Below are positions 15,988 to 25,596 of a stretch of DNA of 64,000 nt, one piece after another (within the stretch, counting starts at the first letter, position 1; every line of letters begins with the position of its first letter). The position numbers were made by a program, and so were the translations under genes. The notes under the pieces are model-generated. The model was not told the origin of the DNA, searched no databases, and was given only the letters and a program-made list of their open reading frames with translations. The stretch is from Bacillus_BD oryzisoli_A (GTDB lineage Bacteria > Bacillota > Bacilli > Bacillales > Cytobacillaceae). The stretch lies in NCBI RefSeq assembly GCF_043641075.1, contig NZ_JBHZRC010000006.1, positions 62,001-126,000 on the forward strand, given 5' to 3'.

Positions 15988-16074
15988 TCACCAGTCGATA
16001 CCACCCGAGCCTACGGTGATTGGAACTGGCTGAATGATTAAGGCAAGCACTAAAATACCTGTTATCAAAAAATT
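15988..16074 (-). other. short hydrophobic reading frame or gene remnant, 28 codons
   Basis: Leftward frame NFLITGILVLALIIQ then PVPITVGSGGIDW, then stop. It looks like the end of a membrane protein or a small membrane peptide. The only start is TTG at 16068 with no ribosome site. A terminator follows about 90 bases later. Not recognised. Confidence 0.3.
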
Positions 16075-16103
16075 TTAAATTTATTAAAATATCTTCTTTT
16101 CTT

Positions 16104-16146
16104 CCTATATAATAGAAATATAACTAAATTTACAAAGTTATATAGG
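16104..16146. promoter_or_regulatory. inverted repeat upstream of LysR gene
   Basis: CCTATATAA (16104-16112) mirrors TTATATAGG (16138-16146), centred about 70 bases before the lysR start. It could be an autoregulatory LysR site; AT-richness makes this uncertain. Confidence 0.4.
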
Positions 16147-16197
16147 TTTCCATATATCTTTATCAATTCTAATACGTATAAAAAGTGGGGCTAAATT

Positions 16198-17133
16198 ATG
16201 GACACACCTGTAAACCTTCATCAAATCCAGCTCTTTTGTTATGTTGTTGAGTATGGAAGTTACACACAGGCTGCTCAAATTCTTCATATGACACAGCCAG
16301 CCTTAAGTATGCAAATCAAATCGTTAGAAAATAGATTCGGGGCTAAGCTTTTTGTACGGAAAGGGAATAATATTGAACTAACGGAAGTCGGAGTCCTCGT
16401 TCATCAATATGCTTCCCAGCTGCTCAGCCTGGATAAGCAATTACGTTCTACCTTAAAAGAATTAATTTCTGGGGAGGCCGGTGAAATTGCCATTGGTAGT
16501 AACCGTCCCATCGGCCGATTCTTATTGCCAACACTCATTCTAAATTTCATGAAAAAATATCCAAAACTAGAAGTAACAACACACTATGATAATACAAAAC
16601 AGATTTGCCAATACGTTTTAGAAGAGAAAATAAATGTTGGTTTTGTGATGTTTTCCAATGAACAAACTCCACCTCCAGGACTTGTCACCTACCTAATCCA
16701 GAAAGATCACTGGGTACTTGTATGTGCAACAGGCTCTGAATGGGCTGAATGGAATGGATCGATTCAAGATATTTTACGAAAAGCCCCATTAATTGGATCT
16801 CTGCCAAAAACTGCCCATGGTGAAATCATTGAGATCGAACTGCAAAAACTGGGGGTCAAACTAAACGAATGTAATATCTCTCTGCGACTGGATGAAATTG
16901 AATCAATCAAAATGGCAGTTATCTCCCAGTTAGGAATCGGCTTTCTTCCCCGTATGACAGTTGAACGGGAACTTAACAACGAAGAATTAATCGAAATATC
17001 CATAACAGATACCTATAAACCTGAAATAAATAATTATATGATCATGAAAGAAGATGTGTATTTGACGCCAACTATTAATACCTTTAAAAATTTTATTTTG
17101 GAAACAGTAGCTGAAACCTTTCAGTTGATCTAA
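16198..17133 (+). CDS. LysR family transcriptional regulator
   Basis: 311 residues. The N-terminal winged HTH spans about residues 5-65 (QLFCYVVEYGSYTQAAQILH, then TQPALSMQIKSLENRFGAKLF, the LysR signature). The periplasmic-binding-like effector domain follows (GEIAIGSNRPIGRFLLPTLI). It is convergent with the ring-cleavage dioxygenase gene at the end of the aromatic-acid island. As the only regulator there, it is the likely activator, with an aromatic substrate or intermediate as effector. Confidence 0.9.
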   Translation: MDTPVNLHQIQLFCYVVEYGSYTQAAQILHMTQPALSMQIKSLENRFGAKLFVRKGNNIELTEVGVLVHQYASQLLSLDKQLRSTLKELISGEAGEIAIGSNRPIGRFLLPTLILNFMKKYPKLEVTTHYDNTKQICQYVLEEKINVGFVMFSNEQTPPPGLVTYLIQKDHWVLVCATGSEWAEWNGSIQDILRKAPLIGSLPKTAHGEIIEIELQKLGVKLNECNISLRLDEIESIKMAVISQLGIGFLPRMTVERELNNEELIEISITDTYKPEINNYMIMKEDVYLTPTINTFKNFILETVAETFQLI

Positions 17134-17156
17134 ATTTCACTAGTAAATCTGAAAAA

Positions 17157-17205
17157 ATAAAAACAGCTGTTTGAAAGAATCATTCTCTCAATCAGCTGTT
17201 TTTAT
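17157..17205. terminator. shared terminator between lysR and ligB-like genes
   Basis: ATAAAAACAGCTG and CAGCTGTTTTTAT form a stem with A/T runs on both sides, placed between convergent stop codons. Confidence 0.85.
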
Positions 17206-17206
17206 T

Positions 17207-18055
17207 TTACTTTACATATTCTTCTTCTGAATGTTCATTCCCACCGGATACCTTTGTTTTAGAAAACGTAATGAGCGGGTTCCAGCTGCCGGATGATTGA
17301 GCAGCTGCATAATAGACTGGAGACCAATCCTCATCAAGGAGACCAAACAACATCGCTAAATGTCTGCCGCCTGATTCAACTTTTGCCATACTTGAAAACT
17401 GTGGCAGCATATCATAAGCAGCACGATAATCTTTATCCATAATGAAATCAACAAACTGTTTATCCATTGCATGTTCAGCAAAAGTTGGCATATGATGTCT
17501 TCCACGGACTAAATTATGGGCAAGGGCACCACTTGCTACAAAAACGATCTTTTTATCAGATTCACGTAATACCTTCCCGATTACTTGACCCCATCTATAT
17601 GTTTCTTCTAGATTTGCAGCCAACGTTACTGATAGATTAATTACGGGAATATCTTCATTTGGAACTAAATAACGCAGTGGAACAACTGTGCCATAATCCC
17701 AAACAAAATGTTCGTCATCCACGCCTTCTACTGAAAGATTGGCATCTTTGCCTGCTTGAACTAATTGGTTAGCCAGTTCACTATCACCAGGATAATTGTA
17801 TGGAACATCTTTAATCAAATCCGGAGCCTCTTGAGCGGTAAGCAGCCCTTTATGTACAGGATAACAATCAACATAATGTGCAAAGGTGGAAGGCCAGTGA
17901 CAAGAAACTAATACAATAGCATCCGTTTCAATTTGCGAAATTTCCTTCGCAACTTCCTTTAATCCATCTATAATTCCTTGTTGAAAGTCAGGTGCTTGGT
18001 CCTCGTGGCAAATACTTGGTACATGTGGCGCAATAACACTTAATTCAATTGACAT
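17207..18055 (-). CDS. class III extradiol ring-cleavage dioxygenase (LigB-type)
   Basis: 282-residue LigB-superfamily protein. Expected active-site features: APHVPSICHED near the N-terminus, SCHWPS, the conserved EHFVWDYGTVVPLRYL block, and a His in ASGALAHNL. These Fe(II) enzymes cleave catecholic rings (protocatechuate, homoprotocatechuate, 2,3-dihydroxyphenylpropionate) next to the hydroxyls. There is no separate alpha subunit gene nearby, so it is probably a single-subunit type. GGGAGG lies seven bases before the ATG. It marks the pathway as aromatic. Confidence 0.85.
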   Translation of the reverse strand: MSIELSVIAPHVPSICHEDQAPDFQQGIIDGLKEVAKEISQIETDAIVLVSCHWPSTFAHYVDCYPVHKGLLTAQEAPDLIKDVPYNYPGDSELANQLVQAGKDANLSVEGVDDEHFVWDYGTVVPLRYLVPNEDIPVINLSVTLAANLEETYRWGQVIGKVLRESDKKIVFVASGALAHNLVRGRHHMPTFAEHAMDKQFVDFIMDKDYRAAYDMLPQFSSMAKVESGGRHLAMLFGLLDEDWSPVYYAAAQSSGSWNPLITFSKTKVSGGNEHSEEEYVK

Positions 18056-18434
18056 GACATATCCTCCCTATCTCATTTCCTTTATCATTTAAAACACTTA
18101 TTTGGTTTAACATCCTATTCTCCCATTGGTACCTTTACAAATCTGTATCAAAGGTTTGTTCTTGAATTCACATAAATCTACTTCTTTTTTACAGACTATT
18201 TATTTTAAAATTTTAAATATGTTTAATATTCAGTTAATTAATTGCGTACTGAATACTAATGTCAAAGTAATAAAATATCTTTCAACTTATTTATATATTA
18301 TAAAACATCACTTACTATAAATCTAATAAGATTTATGATATATATCTATATAAAATTATTTATGATGCTAGTCAGACTATGAAAAGATCAATCGAGTTTA
18401 CCTATTGAACATTCTAAATCGTTTACCCCAATAG
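18056..18434. other. AT-rich intergenic region upstream of the dioxygenase gene
   Basis: About 380 bp with no credible gene. Very AT-rich with TATATA-type dyads (for example around 18330-18360). It probably carries the promoter and operator for the dioxygenase gene. Confidence 0.5.
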
Positions 18435-19715
18435 TCACCAAGGCATCCCTATTATCACAAATAAAAGCCATGCTAATCCCGGACCAAAGGCGATGAATAC
18501 GCCAGTAGTCATCATGAGCTGTCTGAAAAATACTCTTTCTTTTATCCCTTGTACATTGGCAAGTAAAATGGCACCTGCTGAAGAAAGCGGACTTAAATCA
18601 ACGATACTAGACGAAGCCGAAATGGCTGATATTACATTGACGGATGAAAGATTAGGATCCATTAGAACTGGTTCTGCAATAGGAATAACAGAAGCCAAGA
18701 AACCAGTTGTTGATGCAAAAGCGGAAACAAATCCTCCTACGTAAGAAACGGCGAGTGTTGCTAAGACTGGATTTCCCATGTCCGCAATCATATCGGTAAC
18801 GAATCTCATCACCCCTATTTTTTCCATCACTCCAACAAAGGTAACTATCCCTGTTACTAGAAAAATAACACCCCAAGGCATTACTTTCAGCACTTCATCC
18901 TGTTTACTAGGAGCTATTAAGGCCAGTACAAGCCCCACTAAAATCGCTGCAAAACCAAGATTCATATCAAACCCAATTGATAAAATTCCTAATGCTGCGA
19001 TAGCCGCCAAGCAAATTACTTTATATAGATTTAAACCTTCTTTTTGTTCTGGTAATACATTAGCTGGCACTCCTAACGAAGCTACATATGGCAATCCGTT
19101 TAAATCCCGTTTTATTAAGCGAAGTCCGCCAAATAGTAGGAATGCGATTAAGGCTACAATACTAAAATAGATAAAACAATTTAGCAGCAAAAGTGCTGGA
19201 GAATGCTCCAGACCTCTCGTCTCCATGCCTCCGTTTACAATAACACCAAAAATATTTAATGGAGAGAACGATCCAGCCTGCATCCCCATAATAATCATGA
19301 TGCTAATCATGAGCGGGCTAATTTGACATTTATGCGCAATTTTTAACGCAATGGGTCCTAATAAAGTAACCACGGCAATTCCATAGGTACCAACACTGGC
19401 CAGAACAGAACTTAATATAAACATAAGCCACGGTATTAGGACGAGTTTTCCATTTACTAGTTTCAAGCCCATATCTGCAATTAAATCAATGACACCACTC
19501 TTTTGAATAATCGCAAACATATAGGTTATTCCCACGATAAAAATAAACAGTTCCACTGGAAATACACTATACACATCCTCCAAGCTAAGATCACTAATCA
19601 GTATCCCAACGATAAAAGCAGCAGCGAGTCCTAAAACTCCAATATTGATTGGTAAGATTGCCCCTATGACGAATATTGCTAGTAGTACTAGAATAGCAAT
19701 GATTTCTATACTCAT
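18435..19715 (-). CDS. SLC13/MatC-type permease (dicarboxylate or organic acid transporter)
   Basis: 426 residues with about 11-12 hydrophobic segments. The N-terminus (EIIAILVLLAIFVIGAILP) matches the MatC_N/ArsB-NhaD/DASS type, and the core has paired SASSSIVDLSPLSSAGA-like reentrant loops. It probably takes up an organic acid. I start at ATG 19715, eight bases after AAAGGAG, rather than the GTG at 19724. It sits within the aromatic island, so it may carry the substrate or a product. Confidence 0.8.
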   Translation of the reverse strand: MSIEIIAILVLLAIFVIGAILPINIGVLGLAAAFIVGILISDLSLEDVYSVFPVELFIFIVGITYMFAIIQKSGVIDLIADMGLKLVNGKLVLIPWLMFILSSVLASVGTYGIAVVTLLGPIALKIAHKCQISPLMISIMIIMGMQAGSFSPLNIFGVIVNGGMETRGLEHSPALLLLNCFIYFSIVALIAFLLFGGLRLIKRDLNGLPYVASLGVPANVLPEQKEGLNLYKVICLAAIAALGILSIGFDMNLGFAAILVGLVLALIAPSKQDEVLKVMPWGVIFLVTGIVTFVGVMEKIGVMRFVTDMIADMGNPVLATLAVSYVGGFVSAFASTTGFLASVIPIAEPVLMDPNLSSVNVISAISASSSIVDLSPLSSAGAILLANVQGIKERVFFRQLMMTTGVFIAFGPGLAWLLFVIIGMPW

Positions 19716-20140
19716 AAAATTCACTCCTTTACTTTCTTGTGCTGTTGATCATGAATCATTCTTTTTCTGCCATAAAAAACGCTTTCATTTTGTTCTTGCC
19801 AGGATTCCTCCTTAAAATCGTTAGGCTAGATGTAACATATCAATCCTCCTAAATAGCCTGTGAATGATTATTTACATTAATAAAGTTAATATTATGAATA
19901 TAGTGATAAATCTGTAATTTATTATATATTAGATAAGAACCATAAATCCAATTAATATTTCTTTATATATTTATATATTTAAATTCCAACAAGGATTCAA
20001 TTTTCATGACTAATTGACACTTGTTGCAGGGGATAATAGATAAAACACCTACCCTCCATTCTTTTAGATAATCCATATTAGAAACAGCACGAACAGCTTC
20101 ATACGTAACATGAACCACTCCTTTAGTGTTTAAAATCAAA
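19716..20140. other. intergenic region upstream of SLC13 gene
   Basis: AT-rich. A leftward open frame at 19963-20154 encodes about 50 protein-like residues (VHVTYEAVRAVSNMDYLKEW) after an AAAGGAG, but the only start beside it is out of frame. It may be a regulator fragment. I do not recognise it. Confidence 0.35.
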
Positions 20141-20194
20141 AAAGTCAAGCTCACCTATTAACGAGGACATAAGTTAATAGGTGAGCTTGACTTT
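20141..20194 (-). terminator. perfect 22-bp terminator hairpin of the catabolic operon
   Basis: AAAGTCAAGCTCACCTATTA plus AC is exactly mirrored after a 10-base loop (20163-20172). On the minus strand TTTTTTGATTTT follows. It lies past the aldehyde dehydrogenase stop codon. Confidence 0.9.
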
Positions 20195-20235
20195 ACTGCT
20201 ATTGAATTAGGTAATACAAAAGGATGCTACTGAAC

Positions 20236-21744
20236 TCATTCAACCATAAAATTAACCGTTTTTACCTGAGTATAGCTTAGGATTTCCTCCAGTCCTTCTT
20301 CAGAACCAATTCCGCTATTTTTATATCCTTGGTATGGGACACCGATGAAATGTCGTGAACTGCCATTCACCCACACAAATCCAGCCTCAATCCGATCAAC
20401 AGTTTCAATAGCTGTAGGGAAATGATTCGTCCATATCGAGGCAGTGAGTCCATAAGGAAGCATATTTGCCTGTCTAATTACGTCCTCCTTTTCCTTCCAA
20501 CGGATAATCGATAGTACAGGACCAAAGATTTCATCAGTAAAGATACTCATTTCCTCTGTTACATGGGTAAATACGGTCGGATTGACAAAGAATCCATCTT
20601 TAAACTTGTCTCCTTCTGGTTTCCCGCCGCCATAAATCAATTCGGCACCTTCTGCTTGACCTAATTCAATGTAACGCACCACCTTATCATATTGAGCCTG
20701 TGAAACAAGGCAGCCCATTTCTGTTTCCGGCTCAATTGGAAGACCTATTTTTAATTCTTTTATTCTATTAATTAATTTTGAAACAAACTCGTCATGAATA
20801 TCTTCATGTAAAAATAAACGGGAAGTGGATCCGCAAGATTGTCCCTGACACCACATAAAGTTCATCCCGCGCACAGCACCTTCCACTGCCTTAGAAAGGT
20901 CGGCATCTGGGAAAACAATCATCGCATTTTTTCCGCCCAGTTCTAAAGAAAGGTGCTTAATGCCAACCTCTGCCGACGACTTTAAAACCGTTTTTCCCGT
21001 TTCCACACTTCCTATTAACGCAATTCGTTTTATATCTTTGTTCCGTACCAATTCATCACCAGTCGTTCTTCCGTCCCCTGTTATAATATTGACGACGCCT
21101 GCTGGTAAAAGCTCTTGGCATAGTTCCGCAAATAATAATGAAGAAAGCGGGCATTGATCAGGCGCTTTTAAAACAACAGTATTCCCTGCAATCAACGGAG
21201 CAATAATCTTAGATGCTGCGAACATAATCGGATGATTATAGGGAATAATCCTCCCAATCACTCCATACGGTTCTCTTTTAGTGAAATGCCAATTAGAACC
21301 ACTTGATGGAATTGTTTCTCCTTTTAATTCAGTGACTAACCCAACAGTATATTCCATCATGTCTGCTGCCAATTGAACATCCGATACCATCGCTGAAACA
21401 GGGTTTCCTCCATCTATGGCATCTAGGACGGCATACTCATCAGCAAGCTTTTTAAATTCTTCAATTAACCCTTTTAATTTCTTTGCCCGCTCTAATGGAG
21501 GCACCTTTTTCCAAGACTCAAAAGCCTGCTTTGCAGCTTCAACGGCTAATTCAACATCTTCCTTTTGGGCAAACGGAATATCAGCAAGAAGTTCCCCAGT
21601 TGATGGACTATATGTTTCATATGTCGTACCGCTCTTGGAACCGACTAATTGACCGCCAATCAACATTTTCCACTCGCGATTTAATAGCCTCTCTTTTAAT
21701 GCATGCCAATCAGTAGAATATGTAGAATTCATAGTACTGCTCAT
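20236..21744 (-). CDS. aldehyde dehydrogenase family protein
   Basis: 502-residue NAD(P)-dependent aldehyde dehydrogenase. The catalytic Glu lies in LELGGKNAMIVFP and the catalytic Cys in CQGQSCGSTSRLF; IIPYNHPIMFAASKI is the cofactor segment. It would oxidise an aldehyde to the acid. AAGGAGG precedes the ATG. A terminator-like hairpin lies between it and the upstream TPP-enzyme gene, so it may have its own promoter. Together with that enzyme it could turn an alpha-keto acid into a carboxylate through an aldehyde. Confidence 0.93.
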   Translation of the reverse strand: MSSTMNSTYSTDWHALKERLLNREWKMLIGGQLVGSKSGTTYETYSPSTGELLADIPFAQKEDVELAVEAAKQAFESWKKVPPLERAKKLKGLIEEFKKLADEYAVLDAIDGGNPVSAMVSDVQLAADMMEYTVGLVTELKGETIPSSGSNWHFTKREPYGVIGRIIPYNHPIMFAASKIIAPLIAGNTVVLKAPDQCPLSSLLFAELCQELLPAGVVNIITGDGRTTGDELVRNKDIKRIALIGSVETGKTVLKSSAEVGIKHLSLELGGKNAMIVFPDADLSKAVEGAVRGMNFMWCQGQSCGSTSRLFLHEDIHDEFVSKLINRIKELKIGLPIEPETEMGCLVSQAQYDKVVRYIELGQAEGAELIYGGGKPEGDKFKDGFFVNPTVFTHVTEEMSIFTDEIFGPVLSIIRWKEKEDVIRQANMLPYGLTASIWTNHFPTAIETVDRIEAGFVWVNGSSRHFIGVPYQGYKNSGIGSEEGLEEILSYTQVKTVNFMVE

Positions 21745-21833
21745 TTTTTTCCTCCTTAAAAATAATTAGTTCTCCATTAACAATTAAGTCTTAGAAAACA
21801 AATTTTATTCTTGTATTATTAAAGCCATAAAAA

Positions 21834-21884
21834 AACACCCCACTCTTTGTACTTCTGCCTATTAGCATTCAAGAATGAGGTGTT
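21834..21884 (-). terminator. internal terminator between TPP-enzyme and ALDH genes
   Basis: Leftward, AACACCTCATTCTT pairs with AAGAGTGGGGTGTT (two mismatches), followed by TTTTTTT. It probably lowers transcription into the ALDH gene. Confidence 0.7.
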
Positions 21885-21922
21885 TATGATTATTAGTTAA
21901 TGAACTTCTTTTACTAAATACT

Positions 21923-23569
21923 CTATTTTGAAACAGCAGGAACCGCTCCAGGAGGGAGACCTTCAAACGGATCTTGGATCACGTCGATAATAGCCGGCTT
22001 TCCTGATGAAATCGCACGATTTATGGCTCCATACAGCTGTTCAGACGTCTCCACTCTTTCACCATAGGCCCCTAATAATTCGGCATATGCGGCAAAATCG
22101 ATATTGTTATAGTGAATGCCTACATATCTTTCATTATGGGCCGTCTTTTGCCGGTCTCGGGTATTCCCATAGCAAAAATTATTTAATACGAGATTTATCA
22201 CAGGTATATTTTCTCGTACAGCAGTCTCTAGATCCTGTGCAACCATCCAAAATGCACCATCACCAGTTACATTGATAACCACTCGATCCGGGTTTGCTAA
22301 TTGAATTCCCATGGCTGCGGGGAATCCCCAGCCCATCGACCCTCCTGCTGCTGCATAAAAACCTCCAGGTTGAAATTTTCCGTAGCGAGTCAGCCAAGGT
22401 CCAAACGTTGCAGCATCCTCAACAATGATAGGATTCTTCTCTTCTACGATTTCATTAATGACAGTCATAACAGCTGAAGATTCCACTGGAGAAACGTTTG
22501 ATGGGATAGGTAAAGTTGTCTCATGATTATACTTAGGATAGAGACCTTGATACAATTCACGATTATGGATCTTTTCATTGACTGGACCCAGGTGATCAAT
22601 GATGTTCCGTATCGTTTCCCGGGCATCACCTAAAAGACCAACATCTGGGACGTAAATCTTCCCTAATTCCTCCTCATCTACATCTATATGAATTAATTTG
22701 GTATTCTCTGATATTGTCGTCCATCTTTTTGTTGAGAATTCAGAAAAATGAACACCAACTGCTAGCACCAAGTCTGCCTTTTCAAGCATTTCCCAGCAAA
22801 CAGGCGGGCATCCCGGCCCAACATTTCCAAAATAGAGTTCATGATCATTTGGAAACACATTAGGCTTTCTCCAAGTAGTCACAACAGGAGTGGAAAGTTG
22901 TTCCGCCAATTGTACCAGCTCTTCTGTTGCATTAGAAATGGCAACTCCTCCACCTGCTAAAATGACTGGATTTTTTGCCATTTCTAGTAAATTAGCTGCA
23001 ACTGGAATTCTTTGAAGATCGACAACACGAGAATCTGTCCGATAAATAGGCCGATACGAAAAATCCGCCACTTCTTTTATTTGAACATCTAACGGTAAAG
23101 AGACTGCAACTGGTCTTGGTCTTCCAGAAAGGGCGGTTTTTACTCCCCTTTGTAACAATTCCGGAATCCTTTCTGTTTGGTGAATCTCCATTGACCATTT
23201 CGTGATTGGTTCAAAAAACTTAACCAAATCCATTTCTTCAAACGCATCTTTATAATAAACACTTTCGGAAACCTGTCCAAGCAAAGCCAATACAGGAACT
23301 GACTCAGCATATGCATTATGTACTCCAATGGTTAAATTGGCAGCTCCCGGACCTCTTGAAGCCATGCATACCCCAATTTCTCCTGTTGCTCTTGCAAATC
23401 CGTCTGCCATGAAGGCCGCTATCTGTTCATGACGAACGGAAATATAACGAATCTCTTCTTCATCAAATAACGCATCCAGTAAATGCATAATTGTTGTCCC
23501 GGGCAGACCAAAAATGTACTTTACCCCTTCCCGTTTTAACGTCTCGATAACCGCTTGTGCTCCATTCAT
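21923..23569 (-). CDS. thiamine-diphosphate-dependent enzyme (acetolactate-synthase-like family)
   Basis: 548 residues in the three-domain TPP fold. The catalytic Glu lies in SVRHEQIAAFMADGFARATG, and the C-terminal TPP motif runs from GDGAFWMVAQDLETAV to VINLVLNN (GDG...NN). No regulatory subunit gene is near, so a biosynthetic acetolactate synthase is unlikely. A benzoylformate- or phenylpyruvate-decarboxylase-like or carboligase role fits the catabolic setting. I chose ATG 23569 (AAGGAGTGG upstream); the frame opens to 23605. Confidence 0.85.
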   Translation of the reverse strand: MNGAQAVIETLKREGVKYIFGLPGTTIMHLLDALFDEEEIRYISVRHEQIAAFMADGFARATGEIGVCMASRGPGAANLTIGVHNAYAESVPVLALLGQVSESVYYKDAFEEMDLVKFFEPITKWSMEIHQTERIPELLQRGVKTALSGRPRPVAVSLPLDVQIKEVADFSYRPIYRTDSRVVDLQRIPVAANLLEMAKNPVILAGGGVAISNATEELVQLAEQLSTPVVTTWRKPNVFPNDHELYFGNVGPGCPPVCWEMLEKADLVLAVGVHFSEFSTKRWTTISENTKLIHIDVDEEELGKIYVPDVGLLGDARETIRNIIDHLGPVNEKIHNRELYQGLYPKYNHETTLPIPSNVSPVESSAVMTVINEIVEEKNPIIVEDAATFGPWLTRYGKFQPGGFYAAAGGSMGWGFPAAMGIQLANPDRVVINVTGDGAFWMVAQDLETAVRENIPVINLVLNNFCYGNTRDRQKTAHNERYVGIHYNNIDFAAYAELLGAYGERVETSEQLYGAINRAISSGKPAIIDVIQDPFEGLPPGAVPAVSK

Positions 23570-23619
23570 GGAATCTCTCCACTCCTTCTTCCATTTATTA
23601 TGCAAGCTGTCATCTCCTT

Positions 23620-24834
23620 TTAATTAACAGCAGCCTTATCAACAACAGGCACTTGATATCGTAAAAGTAATTCTTTTCTTTCTTTTGAGGATTGCAGTGC
23701 TTTAATACATACCTCTAAATTCGCTCTCGCCCAATGGCCGTCATGGACCGGCTTTTCCTGTTTCACAACAGCCCGGTACAGCTCTTCCAGCACATTTAAC
23801 CGTCCCGTTTCTTTTTTCGAAATCGGAACCACATATTTCTTATCTTCCCCGTATACAAGCAATCCGTCCGGGTGCTGACGGATCACACCTTTTTCACAGC
23901 TGACAATCGTTAAGCCGAAGAAAGGATGGTGTTTTTCCGCTCCATCATAATTCTTCGCCCGTTTTCCACCATAGCCTGCTTCCGCTTTTATTGCAGCCTC
24001 CTGACTTTGCGACACGGCTGCTTTGATTGCTCTACGGGATGCAGCATATTGGGTAGCTTTTTGCAGCGGCCCGCCTTCCCCAATATCAAAGGTCAATTCT
24101 GTCGTATGGAAATGATCATAGCCATTATAGACAGCCGTTGCGGCAATACCATTTTCAAATTCTAAAAAGACCGTATGATTCCCTTCCGTTGGTCTTGCTG
24201 GATCATTTATCCCAGTTACAGCACGGACACTTCTTACTTTACCTCCGCCTAGTAGTCTGATGATATCAAATTGGTGGGCACCCTGCCGGTACGTTACACC
24301 GCCGCCAAGCTCTGTTTGAAGCTCTTCAGGTGTTCGCGGACGGTACAGCCAATCATTGTAATACCAATTGTGAATCATCGTTACTCTGCCAAGTTCCCCT
24401 CTTTCAATAATTTCTCTCATTTTCTGAATGGGAGGCTCGAAACTATGTGAATGACCGACAATCAGCTGGACGCCGTTTTCTTCTGCTGCACTTATCATTT
24501 CTTCTGCCTCTTCAAGAGTAACGGCTAATGGTTTTTCAACAATAATATGTTTTTTTGCTTCAGCAGCAATTTTTACATGATCTTTATGAAATTCAGTAGG
24601 TGTTGCTATATAAATCGCATCGATTGTTTGACTTTTACATAATTCGTCTATAGTAAAATAGGTTTCAGCCTGATAATCTTGAGCAAACTTTGCCAATCTT
24701 TCTTTATTCCTAGTAGCCACTCCTGCTAATCTTACATGTGGATGCTCCAGGATCGCGGGAATCATCGATGTACCGGCAATTCCAAGTCCTACAATTCCAA
24801 TATTGACTATTCCATCTTGAACAGGCATCTCCAA
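23620..24834 (-). CDS. Gfo/Idh/MocA oxidoreductase (Pht4-like dihydrodiol dehydrogenase candidate)
   Basis: 404 residues: Rossmann NIGIVGLGIAGTSMIP at the N-terminus, the family EKP motif in HIIVEKPLAVT, and a C-terminal GFO_IDH domain. Length and context resemble phthalate dihydrodiol dehydrogenase (Pht4/OphB), which belongs to this family, as does LigC. It would rearomatise the cis-dihydrodiol made by the Rieske enzyme to a catechol. It lies 18 bp after the class II aldolase gene. The exact substrate is inference. Confidence 0.8.
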   Translation of the reverse strand: MEMPVQDGIVNIGIVGLGIAGTSMIPAILEHPHVRLAGVATRNKERLAKFAQDYQAETYFTIDELCKSQTIDAIYIATPTEFHKDHVKIAAEAKKHIIVEKPLAVTLEEAEEMISAAEENGVQLIVGHSHSFEPPIQKMREIIERGELGRVTMIHNWYYNDWLYRPRTPEELQTELGGGVTYRQGAHQFDIIRLLGGGKVRSVRAVTGINDPARPTEGNHTVFLEFENGIAATAVYNGYDHFHTTELTFDIGEGGPLQKATQYAASRRAIKAAVSQSQEAAIKAEAGYGGKRAKNYDGAEKHHPFFGLTIVSCEKGVIRQHPDGLLVYGEDKKYVVPISKKETGRLNVLEELYRAVVKQEKPVHDGHWARANLEVCIKALQSSKERKELLLRYQVPVVDKAAVN

Positions 24835-24852
24835 TCCCCCTTTTAAGCTAAA

Positions 24853-25581
24853 TTATTTTTCAGCTTCTTGTAGCTTTTTCACATAATAACGCCATACCCA
24901 TTTTGCATTAAACTTTGTACCAAGGTCAGGGAGTTCTGCAATATCTTCTTCAGAAATAGGTTCAGCTTCCCTTCCGGTTTTTGCCACTTCCAATGTGATT
25001 TTCGCTAATATATTAAAATTCAAGGCATTGATGGTCGCTTCCTCAATCGTTGCACCTGTTGCTGTAATGCCATGTCCTTTCATTAAACATATAGGCTTAT
25101 CTCCCATTTCTTCCAGTAGAGGTGCCGCTAATTCGGGCCTTGTAACAAGGTAAGATCTTGGAAAAACAGGTACACCCTCTAAAGCCATCCGCATAGCAGG
25201 AATATTAAACGCGCCAAAGATTGGCCGTAATGGAAGATTTGTAATACCGCTGATTAACGCAGCTGGAGGATGGGCATGAATCACACAACCCACGTCCGGT
25301 CTAGCTTTCATGATTTCTCCGTGTATGGATAACTCTTTTGGAACCTGGTAGATTCCCTGGAGATCCTCACCGTTCCCATCAAAATCAACTCTTCTAATCG
25401 CATCAACAGTCGTGTAACGCACACCGTTTTCCTCTTCACCCCTGCAGCGAATTAACATCTCATTTGTACCAGGAATCCTTGCACTGACATGACCTAATGT
25501 TTCATCAACAAGGCCCTCCATTGCTAAAATTCTGCATGAAAGTGCTACCTTTTCTCTTAGTTCTGCTAATGATTCTGTCAT
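24853..25581 (-). CDS. class II aldolase/adducin family protein (PhtC-like decarboxylase candidate)
   Basis: 242 residues. Metal ligands: VIHAHPPAAL (HxH) and the later His in LMKGHGITATG. The family includes fuculose aldolase and the 3,4-dihydroxyphthalate decarboxylase PhtC. Next to a Rieske oxygenase and a Gfo/Idh dehydrogenase, decarboxylation of a dihydroxylated aromatic acid is the best guess. The GGAGGGG site before the ATG is strong. It is tightly linked to the zinc-ribbon gene (15 bp) and the Gfo/Idh gene (18 bp). Confidence 0.82.
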   Translation of the reverse strand: MTESLAELREKVALSCRILAMEGLVDETLGHVSARIPGTNEMLIRCRGEEENGVRYTTVDAIRRVDFDGNGEDLQGIYQVPKELSIHGEIMKARPDVGCVIHAHPPAALISGITNLPLRPIFGAFNIPAMRMALEGVPVFPRSYLVTRPELAAPLLEEMGDKPICLMKGHGITATGATIEEATINALNFNILAKITLEVAKTGREAEPISEEDIAELPDLGTKFNAKWVWRYYVKKLQEAEK

Positions 25582-25596
25582 TCATACCCCTCCTTT

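Larger units (their letters stand above)
15369..16197. other. long intergenic region upstream of LysR gene
   Basis: About 830 bp with no substantial gene. It contains the secreted-protein promoter region, a terminator-like hairpin (15847-15898), a short leftward reading frame at 15988-16074, and a dyad before the LysR gene. The rest is AT-rich with nothing recognisable. Confidence 0.5.

Noticed and set aside
15971..16033. 20-codon plus-strand frame MANTILHQSIPPEPTVIGTG with AAGGAG upstream
   Set aside because: It overlaps the opposite frame that looks more protein-like, and is too short to support without conservation data.
19963..20154. 63-codon minus-strand gene upstream of the SLC13 gene
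   Set aside because: Partly protein-like, but it starts inside the terminator hairpin and has no matching start and ribosome site; noted only as a possible fragment.
21923..23569. Biosynthetic acetolactate synthase (ilvB)
   Set aside because: No ilvN or ilvC neighbours and a catabolic setting; only the broad TPP family is supported.
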